From contig NZ_VWRQ01000004.1 of assembly GCF_008635795.1 (NCBI RefSeq), forward strand, positions 62,001 to 126,000: 64,000 bases of DNA, read 5' to 3'. The notes under the pieces are model-generated. The model had not been told where the DNA came from. It ran no database searches and saw only the letters and a list, made by a program, of their open reading frames with translations. The translations under genes were made by a program, and so were the position numbers. Below are positions 1 through 9,106 of the stretch, one piece after another; positions within the stretch are counted from its first letter, which is position 1, and every line of letters starts with the position of its first letter. Source of the stretch: Paenibacillus tepidiphilus. GTDB lineage: Bacteria; Bacillota; Bacilli; Paenibacillales; Paenibacillaceae.

Positions 1-1
1 G

Positions 2-148
2 AATGACATCGCACAGATCCGGCAGCAGGCGGCAGACGCTTTGAAGCTGATGCAAGGCAAACCGTTTATTCTCTCGCCAAACTGCGCGATCCCGTTAAGT
101 GTCACCGATGAGGCGTTAGAACAATTTAAAAACACAGTATTGGAATAG
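2..148 (+). CDS. C-terminal end of a uroporphyrinogen decarboxylase-like methyltransferase (partial)
   Basis: The reading frame is open from the window edge to a TAG at 146-148 and gives 48 residues. The piece GKPFILSPNCAIPLSVTDEA resembles the C-terminal strand of the URO-D/MtaA superfamily, where a 'FIL.PGC.IP..TP.ENL' pattern is common. This resemblance is from memory and only the tail is visible. The gene ends 13 bases before metQ, so the two are probably cotranscribed. The rest of the gene lies outside the window. Confidence 0.5.
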   Translation, partial: NDIAQIRQQAADALKLMQGKPFILSPNCAIPLSVTDEALEQFKNTVLE

Positions 149-161
149 GAGAGGTGTACAA

Positions 162-992
162 ATGAAAAAGTTAATGCTGGTTATGCTCATTGGAGTTCTG
201 GCGGTGCTGACCGCCTGCGGCAATAAAGAGTCCGCAAGCTCGGGGGACAAGAAGGAAATTACCGTTGGTTTCGGTGTCGGCACCTATGAGGAGCAATTCC
301 GCCAGTCCATTCAGCCGATCCTGGAGGAGAAGGGCTACAAAGTGGATATTAAGACCTTCTCGCAAAATATGCAGGTCAACCCTGCCATGAAGGAAGGCTC
401 CATTGACGCAAGTATTTTCCAGAGTACAGCCTATATGGAGGCCATCAATGAAGAAATCAATGCCGATATGACCGGAATTGCTTACGTGCCGGGCGCTCCG
501 CAAGGCCTGTATTCCGTCAATCATACAACGCTGGATGATGTCAAAGACGGCACTACCGTGGCTGTTCCGAATGACCCCGTTAACCAGGAACGTGCACTCC
601 GCATTCTTGAAGAGCTGGGCTGGATCAAGATCAAGGAAGGCGCAGGCGTAGCGGACTTCAACATCAACAGCATGGAGTCGGACAAATTTGATATTGACAT
701 CAAGGTGCTGGACCCTGCACAAATTCTCGTTTCCCTGCAGGATGTGGACTACGGCGTGGTGAATGGTAACTACATTGCCAACTCGCCGGACTGGAAGATT
801 ACCGATGCCCTCAAGATCGAGAATACGCCAATGCAGCACAGAATCATCGTGTCGGTGAACAAGAAGGACGAGAATACCCAGTGGGCCAAGGATTTGAAGG
901 CAGCGTATGAGTCGCCGGAGTTCGAAGAATACATCACAAGCCAGGAGAAATATGACGGCTTCATTCTGCCGGAAGCATGGGACAACAACTAA
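162..992 (+). CDS. metQ: MetQ/NlpA-family methionine-binding lipoprotein
   Basis: This is the extracytoplasmic binding protein of a MetNIQ-type ABC importer for methionine or a related compound. The 276-residue product starts with a lipoprotein signal (MKKLMLVMLIGVLAVLTACG) with the lipidated Cys at residue 19. It then follows the NlpA pattern: a first strand (ITVGFGVGTYEEQ), a VDIKTFSQ region, and a conserved stretch GVVNGNYI near residue 200. The length is usual for the family. A GGAGAGG site precedes the ATG. No metN or metI follows; they may lie left of the window or elsewhere. Substrate assignment is by family only. Confidence 0.88.
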   Translation: MKKLMLVMLIGVLAVLTACGNKESASSGDKKEITVGFGVGTYEEQFRQSIQPILEEKGYKVDIKTFSQNMQVNPAMKEGSIDASIFQSTAYMEAINEEINADMTGIAYVPGAPQGLYSVNHTTLDDVKDGTTVAVPNDPVNQERALRILEELGWIKIKEGAGVADFNINSMESDKFDIDIKVLDPAQILVSLQDVDYGVVNGNYIANSPDWKITDALKIENTPMQHRIIVSVNKKDENTQWAKDLKAAYESPEFEEYITSQEKYDGFILPEAWDNN

Positions 993-1011
993 GGTAAGGA
1001 AGTGGGCATAA

Positions 1012-1821
1012 GTGACGAAGCAACGAATTCATTTCATCGGCGGAGGACAGATGGCGGAAGCAATGATCCGCGCCTGTCTTGCCAATGGTACCTTGTCGGC
1101 TGACCAGGTCAGTGTAATGGATATTAACGAAGGACGCCTGCAGCTGTTAAATGCGAAATACGGCGTTGATACGGGAAGCTCGCAGGAGCAGGGGCTTTCT
1201 GCAGCAGACCTGATTGTCATTGCCGTGCGTCCTCAGGACGATCTGGCTCAGCTGGGACAAACCGTGCAGCAATTCGCCTCGGCGGATGCCGCTATCGTAT
1301 CCATTGTGGCTGGGGTAACCATTGCTCAACTAGGCGGTTATTTTGGAGCGGAACGGGCCATTATCCGGGTCATTCCGAACACCTTGACCGACACGGGCTA
1401 CGGGTACAGCGGTGTAACCCTGAACGCAAACGCAGCGCGGGAGCAAGTGGAGAGCTTCCTGCTCGGCTTCGGCAAAGTGCAGTACCTCGAAGAGTCCTAC
1501 ATTGATATCTTCACCGGCTTCGGTGTGGCTGGACCGAACTATATCTATTATTTCATTGAATCCTTTACGGATGCCGGCGTTCTTGCCGGACTGCCGCGTG
1601 AACAGGCGTGGCAGGTAGCGCTGGAGAACATGATGGGAGCGGTCAAAATGCTGCAGCAGACCGGCCTGCACCCGCGCCAGCTGCTGGATATCAACAATTC
1701 CCCCGGCGGCGTCGGCATGCACGGCTTGTATGAGCTGAACAACAGTGACTTCGCAGCCGGACTGCAGAGAAGTGTGCTTGCAGCGGTGAAGCGGACGACT
1801 GAGCTGGGAGTGAAGAAATAG
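1012..1821 (+). CDS. proC: Pyrroline-5-carboxylate reductase
   Basis: The enzyme reduces 1-pyrroline-5-carboxylate to proline with NAD(P)H. The 269-residue product opens with a Rossmann nucleotide-binding motif (IHFIGGGQMAEAMI). The C-terminal dimerisation domain carries the family signature near residue 225 (LLDINNSPGGVGMHGLYELN, compared with the usual SPGGTT). In that signature GVGMH replaces the usual GTT, a small departure that may reflect a ProC paralogue. The start is GTG at 1012, 20 bases after metQ. The stop overlaps the next gene by one base, so translation is probably coupled. Confidence 0.88.
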   Translation: MTKQRIHFIGGGQMAEAMIRACLANGTLSADQVSVMDINEGRLQLLNAKYGVDTGSSQEQGLSAADLIVIAVRPQDDLAQLGQTVQQFASADAAIVSIVAGVTIAQLGGYFGAERAIIRVIPNTLTDTGYGYSGVTLNANAAREQVESFLLGFGKVQYLEESYIDIFTGFGVAGPNYIYYFIESFTDAGVLAGLPREQAWQVALENMMGAVKMLQQTGLHPRQLLDINNSPGGVGMHGLYELNNSDFAAGLQRSVLAAVKRTTELGVKK

Positions 1822-2585
1822 TGGCGGAGCTAAAATGGGATCATTTAGTGCACTATGTCAATGTTCTGGATCAGCCGGTGGAACAGTTCCGTGAGCATGG
1901 CTTGATCGCTTTCCGGGGCGGCTCGCATACGAGCTGGGGGACCTATAATTCCTTAAGCTACTTCGGGTTAACATATATCGAGTTTCTGGGCATTGAGAAC
2001 CTGGAGCTGGCCAAGGCCACCGAGCACAATGTCGTGGTGAGAGATGCGGTTAACGTTCTGCCGGAGCATGAGGTCTTAAGCCGGGTCGTGCTGCGCACCG
2101 ATGATATCGAAGCCGTGGAAGCTTCCCTTAAGGCGGCGGGCCTGGCCCTGTCGCCGATCATCGACGGCAAGCGGCTGGACAATGAAGGCCGGTTAATCGA
2201 GTGGCGGATGATGACGATTGACGGAGATTTTCAGGGCCTCGTCTATCCGTTCATTATCCAGTGGAGCGGGACCGACCTGGAGCGGCTGCAGCGCCTGACC
2301 GAGTCAGGAGTCATTCAGCCTCATCCAGCCGGGAACACGGATATGGTGAGCGCGGTATTCCGCGTCTCCGATCCGGCAGCCGCCGCCAAGCATTGGGGAG
2401 AGCTGTTCGGATTGTCTCTTGCAGAGTCAGAGGGCAGCAGCTATTCGCTTCAGATCGGCGAGCAGTCCTTTGATTTCGTGCAGGGCGATGAGAACCAGTT
2501 CAAGCAAGTGGTTTTTGAGACGGATTCGGCTGAGCTGAAGGGGAAGACCCTGCAGATCGGTGAAGGGGAATATGTTTTTAATTAG
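1821..2585 (+). CDS. VOC-superfamily glyoxalase-like protein
   Basis: The 254-residue product looks like a Glyoxalase_3-type protein (vicinal oxygen chelate fold). The N-terminal half contains WDHLVHYV and FRGGSHTSWGTYNSLSYFG, with histidines placed as in putative metal-binding VOC proteins. A second, weaker VOC-like half starts near residue 175 (VSAVFRVSDPAAAAKHWGEL). The GTG start overlaps the proC stop by one base (TAGTG). The substrate cannot be named. A terminator follows at once, making this the last gene of the metQ-proC unit. Confidence 0.7.
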   Translation: MAELKWDHLVHYVNVLDQPVEQFREHGLIAFRGGSHTSWGTYNSLSYFGLTYIEFLGIENLELAKATEHNVVVRDAVNVLPEHEVLSRVVLRTDDIEAVEASLKAAGLALSPIIDGKRLDNEGRLIEWRMMTIDGDFQGLVYPFIIQWSGTDLERLQRLTESGVIQPHPAGNTDMVSAVFRVSDPAAAAKHWGELFGLSLAESEGSSYSLQIGEQSFDFVQGDENQFKQVVFETDSAELKGKTLQIGEGEYVFN

Positions 2586-2604
2586 TGAAAAAGAGCAGCA
2601 CGGC

Positions 2605-2638
2605 AAGGAGCACAGCATTTATGCTGGGCTCCTTTTTG
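2605..2638 (+). terminator. Rho-independent terminator after the metQ-proC operon
   Basis: A 14-base arm (2605-2618) pairs with 2621-2634 with one mismatch across a very short loop, and the 3' arm runs into TTTTT. Confidence 0.85.
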
Positions 2639-2839
2639 TTAATAAGTAAAAGGTAGGATGTGCCTCGAAGATTTTGCGTAGAGCCCGGGACTATTCCCTT
2701 CGGACAGGGTTAATTATTATCAGGATATCTTATTATTCTTTAATTTTTTAGTTTGACTGCTATATCTGTTATCATTTATATTATTTTCTGCCGGATTAAC
2801 GGTGGAGCACAATCAATACACATAAGGAGGGGCTTACTC

Positions 2840-3376
2840 TTGAGAAGCGACAACATACATATCAGGGCTCTTACAGCCGATGATGCGCCGGCACTGCTGC
2901 AGCTGCAGCTTGAGAACCGCGACCTTTTTGAACGCTATTCGCCTACGCGCACCCCTGAATTTTATACATTGGAAGGACAGCACCAGCGTATACAGAAGCA
3001 GGCTGAAGCGAGGCAAAATGACCAGGCATACGATTTTGGGATCTTTACGAACAGTGACCAAAGGTTAATAGGGACGATCAGTCTCTTTCATGTGATGCGG
3101 GGCCCCCTTCAAAGCGCGATTATCGGTTATGACCTGGCTCAGAAGCATAATGGTAAAGGCTATACGACAGAAGCCGTTCGGCTTACCGTAGACTATGGCT
3201 TTCATCAATTGAATATACACCGAATTGAAGCTGGGGTAATGACGCATAACATCGCTTCCATCCGGGTGCTAGAGAAAAGCGGCTTCCACAGAGAAGGCAT
3301 AGCCCGAAAGAATGTCCACATTAATGGAAGCTGGGAGGATCATCAGGTTCTCGCGATTCTTAACCCGCTCCATTAA
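2840..3376 (+). CDS. RimJ/RimL-type GNAT N-acetyltransferase
   Basis: The product of 178 residues is a GNAT acetyltransferase of the RimJ/RimL ribosomal-protein type. The start is RSDNIHIRALTADDAPALL, the acetyl-CoA loop region is QKHNGKGYTTEAVRLTVDYG, and the C-terminal signature is NIASIRVLEKSGFHREG. The frame is open from 2753, but an AAGGAGG site at 2824-2830 lies nine bases before a TTG at 2840, and the family begins there, so TTG 2840 is chosen. The physiological substrate is unknown; many relatives act on small molecules rather than ribosomal proteins. Confidence 0.85.
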   Translation: MRSDNIHIRALTADDAPALLQLQLENRDLFERYSPTRTPEFYTLEGQHQRIQKQAEARQNDQAYDFGIFTNSDQRLIGTISLFHVMRGPLQSAIIGYDLAQKHNGKGYTTEAVRLTVDYGFHQLNIHRIEAGVMTHNIASIRVLEKSGFHREGIARKNVHINGSWEDHQVLAILNPLH

Positions 3377-3439
3377 ATTGCTCAGTATGATTTCCCCTCT
3401 ATAGGCCTTTTTTTGCGAAGACAACGGGTTAGCCGGAGA

Positions 3440-4030
3440 CTATTCCCTATACGTCTGTTCCTTCTTCAACCGGCGGAGCGATTTACGGACAGGAAGGACG
3501 AAGCTTTGGATGATGAGGGCAAAGAGTGTACATAGTCCTCCCTCGACCAAAAGAATGGTTAAAGTAGAGTCTGCAAGACCGGTCCCCTGCCGTCCTCCGC
3601 CGTTGGAACCCGTTACTTGGTATCCGGCGGACACTATAATAATAGCGACGATGCCCAGTATAATGGTCAGCACATTGGCGAATGCGGTGATGCGCTTGAA
3701 GTGTCTGATTTTGGAGTCGACATCGGAATAGATCTCGAATGCGCCGTCCTCTGCCGGTCTGCGGTAGTACACCCATCTAATGTATGAGCCTATCACTTCA
3801 ATGCCGGTTTCCTCCAGGAATTTGATGTAGGCCACACTCTCCGGATGGTCAGGAGGATGATTCAGCATTTCCAGACGGTAAATATATTTACCGGGCGTGT
3901 CTTCCTCGAACCAATATTTAATTCCCCCAACCTGCGCCAGCATCATCCCCTTGGCGGCCATTGCGTTCAGCCAGTGTTCTTCTTTCTCATGCTGTCCGAT
4001 CGTAAAGAACTTGTAACAGCTGTATCTCAT
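3440..4030 (-). CDS. DUF2812-type membrane protein
   Basis: The 196-residue product has an N-terminal soluble domain rich in aromatic residues (FFTIGQHEKEEHWLNAMAAKGMML ... GKYIYRLEML) typical of DUF2812, followed by two predicted membrane helices at about residues 115-135 and 150-172 and a basic tail. Its ATG overlaps the stop of the upstream padR-like gene by four bases. PadR/DUF2812 pairs are a recurring arrangement in Bacillota, often linked to stress on the membrane; that role is inference. No catalytic motif is visible. Confidence 0.75.
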   Translation of the reverse strand: MRYSCYKFFTIGQHEKEEHWLNAMAAKGMMLAQVGGIKYWFEEDTPGKYIYRLEMLNHPPDHPESVAYIKFLEETGIEVIGSYIRWVYYRRPAEDGAFEIYSDVDSKIRHFKRITAFANVLTIILGIVAIIIVSAGYQVTGSNGGGRQGTGLADSTLTILLVEGGLCTLFALIIQSFVLPVRKSLRRLKKEQTYRE

Positions 4031-4356
4031 GGCTGACGACCTCCCATTATTCTGCTGCCATTGTCCACTAGCTCTTTAAGCCGTTCCAGCTCCGCACGTG
4101 CTGCGCTGCGTCCGCTTGCCGTGATCTCATATTCCTTCTTCCGCGAGCTGCTCTCTCCGGGCAGCGCCGTAATCCAGCCCCGTTCCACCAGCGTGCTGAT
4201 CGCCCCGTACAAGGTTCCCGCCGCCAGAATCACCCGTCCGCCGCTCAACTGCTCGACATTCTGCATAATTCCATAGCCGTGCATAGGCTCGTGAAGGGAC
4301 AGCAGGATATAATACACCGCTTCGGTCAGCGCCAAAGACCCTTTATCTGCAGACAT
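4027..4356 (-). CDS. PadR-family transcriptional regulator
   Basis: The 109-residue product is a small PadR-type winged-helix repressor (LALTEAVYYILLSL, MHGYGIMQ, AAGTLYGAISTLVERGWI). It lacks a long C-terminal domain, as expected for the short subfamily. The frame stays open upstream to 4497, but the ATG at 4356 is preceded by TGGAGG at a good distance and matches the family start. The upstream region carries two copies of a TATCGG/CCGATA inverted repeat around its promoter, so autorepression is likely. It overlaps the DUF2812 gene by four bases. Confidence 0.88.
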   Translation of the reverse strand: MSADKGSLALTEAVYYILLSLHEPMHGYGIMQNVEQLSGGRVILAAGTLYGAISTLVERGWITALPGESSSRKKEYEITASGRSAARAELERLKELVDNGSRIMGGRQP

Positions 4357-4382
4357 GCTACACCTCCATACTCGTCTTCCGT

Positions 4383-4433
4383 TATATCGGTTGCCGATAT
4401 ATTTATTATAACGGCAGCCGATATAGTTGGCAA
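4383..4433 (-). promoter_or_regulatory. padR promoter with two PadR-like operators
   Basis: On the minus strand TTGCCA (4433-4428) and TATAAT (4410-4405) are separated by 17 bases. A perfect 8-base inverted repeat TATATCGG-N3-CCGATATA occupies 4383-4401, just downstream of the -10. A second copy with one mismatch (4407-4425) fills the spacer between -35 and -10. Such placement would block RNA polymerase, supporting autoregulation by the gene just downstream. Confidence 0.75.
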
Positions 4434-4456
4434 GGAGGATTTTCCAATTTGGACAC

Positions 4457-5452
4457 TTAACCGTGATGATCACGATCGGTGGGTAAGGGCGACTCACCGA
4501 TTATGGTAATGTTGGTATCAATCCGTTCAGGTGATTCAATGCCGCTGGACCTTAACAGAAGAGTATTTATGATATCGGCTCCCCAGTTCTGTTCGTTTTG
4601 CGAGATGATCCGGGTGATCTGGCCGTTGTCCAGCGCCTGTGTCAGGGAGGGAGTGAAGCCAAGAGCGATGTTATATCTCGTAAGGCCCTTGGCTTTCCAG
4701 ACCAGCACAGAGCTTGAACTGGAGACAAAATCCAGGTTGACCAAGGCGCTGAAATGGGGATGATCCGTGATCATTTGCTCCAGCTGCAACGCACTGTAGT
4801 CCTCATTGCCATCATTATGACGGATTTCAAGGACATCAATCTCCGTATGCTTAGCCAAATAGTCCTGCAGCCCTTTCAGACGCTCCCCGTAACCAAGCAT
4901 ATGCGGCATACCGGACCCGACCAGAATCATTCCTTTTCCGCCCAGCAGACGGTCAACGGTCTGACCGATTACAGTTCCGGTCTTCCGGTTATCGGCGCCG
5001 ATGTAAGCATCCCTGTTGCTGTCCGGCGAGTCGGACTCAAAACAAACCACAGGAATACCGTGGGATACAGCTTTGTTGATCACGCTGACGAGGGCTTTGG
5101 GGTCTACCGGGGCAATCGCAATTCCGTCAACTCCCCGTTTGATCATCAGCTCCATGAAACGGATTTGCTGCTCCAGATTCGCTTCATCGGGCGCCTGCAC
5201 CAGCAGCTGAATGTTATTATCTTCTGCCGCTGCCTCGGCTTTCTCCGTAACCATTTCGTAGGTGGCATTTACCATGGGATAGATAATGCCGAAGGTCAAT
5301 TGCCGGCCTGTGTTTTGACTTGTCCGGGATTCCCCGGAAGCTTGGGAGGGCGGGTCGATGACGCCGCCAGAATGAAAGCAACCGCTGAGCAGAATACCCG
5401 CCGCCAGAAGAACCGGCAGGACCAGGCCGTGCCTGAAGCAGAGCCGTTTCAC
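4457..5452 (-). CDS. Sugar-binding lipoprotein of a three-component sensor (RbsB/Peripla_BP_4 type)
   Basis: The 331-residue product has a lipoprotein signal ending in LLSGC (Cys 25) and a type I periplasmic-binding fold: TFGIIYPMVNATYEMVTEKA, RGVDGIAIAPVDPKAL, GIPVVCFESDSPDS and VLVWKAKGL. The GTG start at 5452 overlaps the stop of the response regulator gene by four bases (GTGA), so it is the third gene of the kinase operon, with no transporter genes of its own. By analogy with XylFII-LytS-YesN in Clostridium, it may present a sugar to the kinase; this is inference. A TTG at 5455 is the other possible start. Confidence 0.82.
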   Translation of the reverse strand: MKRLCFRHGLVLPVLLAAGILLSGCFHSGGVIDPPSQASGESRTSQNTGRQLTFGIIYPMVNATYEMVTEKAEAAAEDNNIQLLVQAPDEANLEQQIRFMELMIKRGVDGIAIAPVDPKALVSVINKAVSHGIPVVCFESDSPDSNRDAYIGADNRKTGTVIGQTVDRLLGGKGMILVGSGMPHMLGYGERLKGLQDYLAKHTEIDVLEIRHNDGNEDYSALQLEQMITDHPHFSALVNLDFVSSSSSVLVWKAKGLTRYNIALGFTPSLTQALDNGQITRIISQNEQNWGADIINTLLLRSSGIESPERIDTNITIIGESPLPTDRDHHG

Positions 5453-7041
5453 CAATCTCCCGCCCCTTTGCGGGTGAAGTGAAGCTCATCCTCTGATGCA
5501 CCGTGCTTCCGGTATTCCATTGGAGTCATACCCGTTACTTTTTTGAACAAATTGGAGAAATAGTGCTGGTCGTTGTAGCCTACGCTGAACGCAATCTCAA
5601 ACGTTTTGTGTCCTGTTGTCTTGAGGAGCTCCTTGGCCTTTCCGATCCGCGTAGCGGTCAGGAATTCAGTGATGGTCTGCCCGGTCTCCTGGCTGAAAAT
5701 CTTGCTCAGATGGCTGGAGCTGACGCCGACCTGCCTGGAAATCCCGCTAAGGGACAGCTGTTCATTGTCATAATGCTCCCGGATATAATGCCTGACCTTG
5801 TTAATCAGCTCCCGGTATTTATCGGAACCCTCGGACCTCCATTCCCACAGCCGTTCAAACAGGCGGTTCAAATAGACCAGGCATTCGTCTGTACTGGCAA
5901 TATTCCGTATCTGCTGCTGCAGCTCTTTAACTAAGTCTGCAGGGTTAGCGGCAGTACGAAAAGAGGATTTAGCGGTCTGGACCAACTCCAGAGTGATATC
6001 ATTCAACAGGTAATAGGCATATATGGATTTCCAGTTCAGGGCCCCAAGACCGGGAGCGAACTGCAGCAGGAACTCCGTGGCTTGCCTTGCATCTCCAAGC
6101 TTCAGAAATTGAACAAGCCGGCCCCGGTCTAGCGGCACACAATCTGTAGAGGGATCAAAGGAAGCATCCAGAAGCGCCGCTGCATTCTGTCTGGACATTT
6201 GCTTGAACATCCGGTCATTCTCGGCTTCCAGATAGGATAGATGGATTCCCTGAAGGCGCTCTTGTGCAGCGCCTAAACCGACGGTCAGCTCGCATTCATA
6301 AGCCGCTTGCAGCTTCTGCTTTAATTCATCTGTAATCGCTTCCAACTCGCTGCTGATTTGCTCCGGATCGTTACCTTTACAGATCAGCACGATTTCATTT
6401 CGGCTGCGCTTAAAGGTCAAGCTGCCTGGAATCTCCTCCAGGAGACCGGACATCAGATCTGCCGGGATTTGCGGCTGAAGCTCAGCGTGCTCTTCCTTCG
6501 AGGAAGGGCTCCATGCAAGGATGGCAACCGCATAATAGGCCGCTGCCAGAGGCAGACCCAGCTGTTCCGCTGATTCGATGGCAGCAGCAGGGCTGATCAG
6601 GCCGCCGCACAGATCTGCGAACAGCTTCTCCGGAGTATAGGCAGACTTTTGTTTGAGCCGCTGCTCTTCATCCATTCTACGGCTGACCTGATGAAGCAGC
6701 TGCAGCAGATCGGAAGCGCTGAACGGCTTCAAGCAGTAATCCTCGACTCCGAGCCGCAGGGCGGTCTGGGCATATTGGAAATCATCATGCCCGCTGAGGA
6801 TAATGATCTTAATCTTCGGGAATTTCTGGCGGACGACCGAGCTAAGCTCCAGTCCGTTGATGAATGGCATTTTGATGTCGGTAATGAGAATGTCGGGCAG
6901 CTGTTCGCTGATGATGGGAAGAGCCAATTCTCCGTCGGGGGCGTCGCCGCAATAGATGAAGCCCTCTTTCTCCCAATCTACACATTCCCGGATGCTTTCA
7001 CGGATCAGAATCTCATCATCGACAAGCATAACCTTTTTCAT
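5449..7041 (-). CDS. YesN/AraC-type response regulator
   Basis: The 530-residue product has an N-terminal receiver domain (residues 1-120) with acidic pocket D8-D9, phosphoacceptor D55 (LITDIKMP) and the Lys of CLKPF near residue 105. A long middle region follows, and a C-terminal AraC-type double helix-turn-helix (about 430-525) with GYNDQHYFSNLFKKVTGMTP. The ATG at 7041 lies one base after the kinase stop; the open frame further upstream merely overlaps the kinase. It probably activates the divergent sugar-import genes and the GH43 genes, which is inferred from position. Confidence 0.92.
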   Translation of the reverse strand: MKKVMLVDDEILIRESIRECVDWEKEGFIYCGDAPDGELALPIISEQLPDILITDIKMPFINGLELSSVVRQKFPKIKIIILSGHDDFQYAQTALRLGVEDYCLKPFSASDLLQLLHQVSRRMDEEQRLKQKSAYTPEKLFADLCGGLISPAAAIESAEQLGLPLAAAYYAVAILAWSPSSKEEHAELQPQIPADLMSGLLEEIPGSLTFKRSRNEIVLICKGNDPEQISSELEAITDELKQKLQAAYECELTVGLGAAQERLQGIHLSYLEAENDRMFKQMSRQNAAALLDASFDPSTDCVPLDRGRLVQFLKLGDARQATEFLLQFAPGLGALNWKSIYAYYLLNDITLELVQTAKSSFRTAANPADLVKELQQQIRNIASTDECLVYLNRLFERLWEWRSEGSDKYRELINKVRHYIREHYDNEQLSLSGISRQVGVSSSHLSKIFSQETGQTITEFLTATRIGKAKELLKTTGHKTFEIAFSVGYNDQHYFSNLFKKVTGMTPMEYRKHGASEDELHFTRKGAGDW

Positions 7042-7042
7042 A

Positions 7043-8848
7043 TCAGAGCCCCCTGTTCTTGGGAATGTATACCGAGATTTGTGTACCCATGCCTTCGGTG
7101 CTGTCGAGCCGGATGCCGTATTCCTTGCCGAAATAGAGCTGCAGCCGCTGATGGACGTTCTGGAGTCCGAAGCCGCTCCGGGCGGTGTCGGCATCCTCCG
7201 ACTGAATAGGAAGCTGTATTTGTTCCCTGAGCAGCGCAAGCCGCTCCCCGGGAATGCCTATCCCGTTATCGGAGACGATTAGCACAACGAAGTGATCCTC
7301 CGGATACCCGGACACCGTGATCATGCCTTTGCCTCTTTTATTCTTAATTCCATGATAGAGGGCATTCTCGACCAAGGGCTGCAGCGTCATGTTCAGAACG
7401 GGATAGTCCTGCAGCTCCTCGGCAACCTCGATCCTGTATTCCAGAATGTCACGGTAGCGCATCTGCTGGATAATCAGGTAGCTTTGCGCATGTGCCAGCT
7501 CCGTGCGGATCTGTACCCAGTCGCGGCCTTTATTGAGACTGAGCCGAAAAAAGTCGGATAGCGCTTTCACTAACCGGATGACGCCGTCGCTTTTTCCAGC
7601 CTCGGCCATCCAGATAATCGAATCCAGGGTGTTGTATAAAAAATGCGGATTGATCTGCGCCTGAAGCGTCCGCAGCTCTGCTTTCTGCAATTGCTGCTGT
7701 TCGAGGATACTTCTCTCCAGCAGCACTTTGATCTGCTCCACCATAATATTGTAGCTTTGCCCCAGGTCGGCGATTTCGTCATTACCATCAGGCTTTACCT
7801 TGGCTTCCAGATAGCCGCTTGCGGTCAGCCGCATTTTGTGCTGCAGCTGCTGAATGGGCCGGGTCAGCCGCATGGTAAGCAGATAGTTCAGCGTGATCGC
7901 AAAAATAATGCTCAGTACCACACTGACGATAATGAGCTGCCTGATCCGGTTGGCCTCGGCCACGATCTCCTGCAGGGGAGCCATGCCAATGATCGTCCAG
8001 CCCGTTGCGAGGGAGGCGGTATGGACGATGAAGCGGGGCGGTCCGGCGGTCTGCAGCACAAAGCTGTCGCTTTGCCTGAGGTTCGGGTCAGGTATCCTGA
8101 TGCTGTGAACGAGTGCCGAATCCGAGTTACCGACAGGAGGCACATAAATCGGATTTCCCTGCTGGTCGAGCAGATAGAAGAAGCCCGTCCTTCCAATCGT
8201 TACTTTGTCGCAGAACTCCTTAATGAACGAGTCCTTCAGGTCAACAATCACAAATCCGATGACTTCATGGGTGATCTGCTGCTTGACCGCCGTCATGATC
8301 GAGATGATTCCCTGGTTCCCGTAGGTGAAGCCATCGACCCTGTCGTAGGTGGAGAACGAGGATGGCGGAATCCTCAGGATGGACTCGGGATTCTGGGCCA
8401 GTGTCTGGAAGTGGGGATTGCGGAGCGGGTTCATGTTGGACTGAAAGATCCCCCGGCGTTCGCTGATGCCTTTGCCGTACAGGTTAATCAGGCTGATGTT
8501 GAGAACGTCCTCATATTTGTAGGTATCCCGGTATAGGCTGAATGTCCGCAGGATGTCTTTGGCCTCCTGATAGGTTTCCGACTGTGTAATCAGGAAATGG
8601 ATGACCTGAGGATTATTGCTCAGCTCCAGGAGCCGTTCAGTATCTTTGAAGAGGTTATCAATATTCATTCCCAGCATGTCAGCCTGCAGCATACTCGAAG
8701 CTTTGCTATGGCTGGAGATCGAATGGTAGGACTTCTGGTAGGAAATGAGGCCGACGGTGATCAGCGGTATGGTGGATAGCACAATGAACAAAGCCAGCAG
8801 TTTAGCCCTCAGACTGGAGGTGATCCAGCGTTTGATCCGCATCATCAA
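7043..8848 (-). CDS. YesM-type sensor histidine kinase (Cache-HAMP-His_kinase)
   Basis: The 601-residue membrane kinase has a first membrane helix near residues 17-36, an extracellular double-Cache-like sensor (about 40-290), a second helix (about 300-322), a HAMP domain (RLTRPIQQLQHKM), the phospho-His motif QINPHFLYNTLDSIIWMAE and an HATPase domain with N box LQPLVENALYHGI and G box VSDNGIGI. This is the YesM/LytS-type family paired with AraC-type regulators in carbohydrate loci. It begins the operon kinase-regulator-binding protein and diverges from the ytfQ-like gene. Confidence 0.92.
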   Translation of the reverse strand: MMMRIKRWITSSLRAKLLALFIVLSTIPLITVGLISYQKSYHSISSHSKASSMLQADMLGMNIDNLFKDTERLLELSNNPQVIHFLITQSETYQEAKDILRTFSLYRDTYKYEDVLNISLINLYGKGISERRGIFQSNMNPLRNPHFQTLAQNPESILRIPPSSFSTYDRVDGFTYGNQGIISIMTAVKQQITHEVIGFVIVDLKDSFIKEFCDKVTIGRTGFFYLLDQQGNPIYVPPVGNSDSALVHSIRIPDPNLRQSDSFVLQTAGPPRFIVHTASLATGWTIIGMAPLQEIVAEANRIRQLIIVSVVLSIIFAITLNYLLTMRLTRPIQQLQHKMRLTASGYLEAKVKPDGNDEIADLGQSYNIMVEQIKVLLERSILEQQQLQKAELRTLQAQINPHFLYNTLDSIIWMAEAGKSDGVIRLVKALSDFFRLSLNKGRDWVQIRTELAHAQSYLIIQQMRYRDILEYRIEVAEELQDYPVLNMTLQPLVENALYHGIKNKRGKGMITVSGYPEDHFVVLIVSDNGIGIPGERLALLREQIQLPIQSEDADTARSGFGLQNVHQRLQLYFGKEYGIRLDSTEGMGTQISVYIPKNRGL

Positions 8849-9041
8849 AGTACCCTTTCTTAAACAAACCTGTTTCCCTTCGTAGTTAGTTTATAACAAA
8901 CCCGGTGTGCCGGAAAGAAAAAAAGAAAGCGCAAACAAAATCTACACACTAAAAATAAAAAAGTGCACACAAACAGGATGCAGGCAGAAAAAACGAAAGA
9001 ATAGAAAACAAACGCCAAAGGCTCCCCGTATAACGGCATTT

Positions 9042-9058
9042 TGAAAGCGTTCTATAAT
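9042..9058 (+). promoter_or_regulatory. Possible cre-like site overlapping a -10 box upstream of the ytfQ-like gene
   Basis: TGAAAGCGTTCTAT at 9042-9055 matches the left two thirds of the CcpA cre consensus (TGWAARCGYTWNCW) with two mismatches on the right. It overlaps a TATAAT at 9053-9058. No good -35 box is seen; an activator-dependent promoter would fit the neighbouring AraC-type regulator. Confidence 0.4.
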
Positions 9059-9106
9059 GAGCGCAACACCAGCACATGGTGACAGCTAAGGGGGAGGAAA
9101 ATAAGG

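Noticed and set aside
171..839. 222-codon minus-strand frame opposite metQ
   Set aside because: A shadow of metQ with no homology and no ribosome site.
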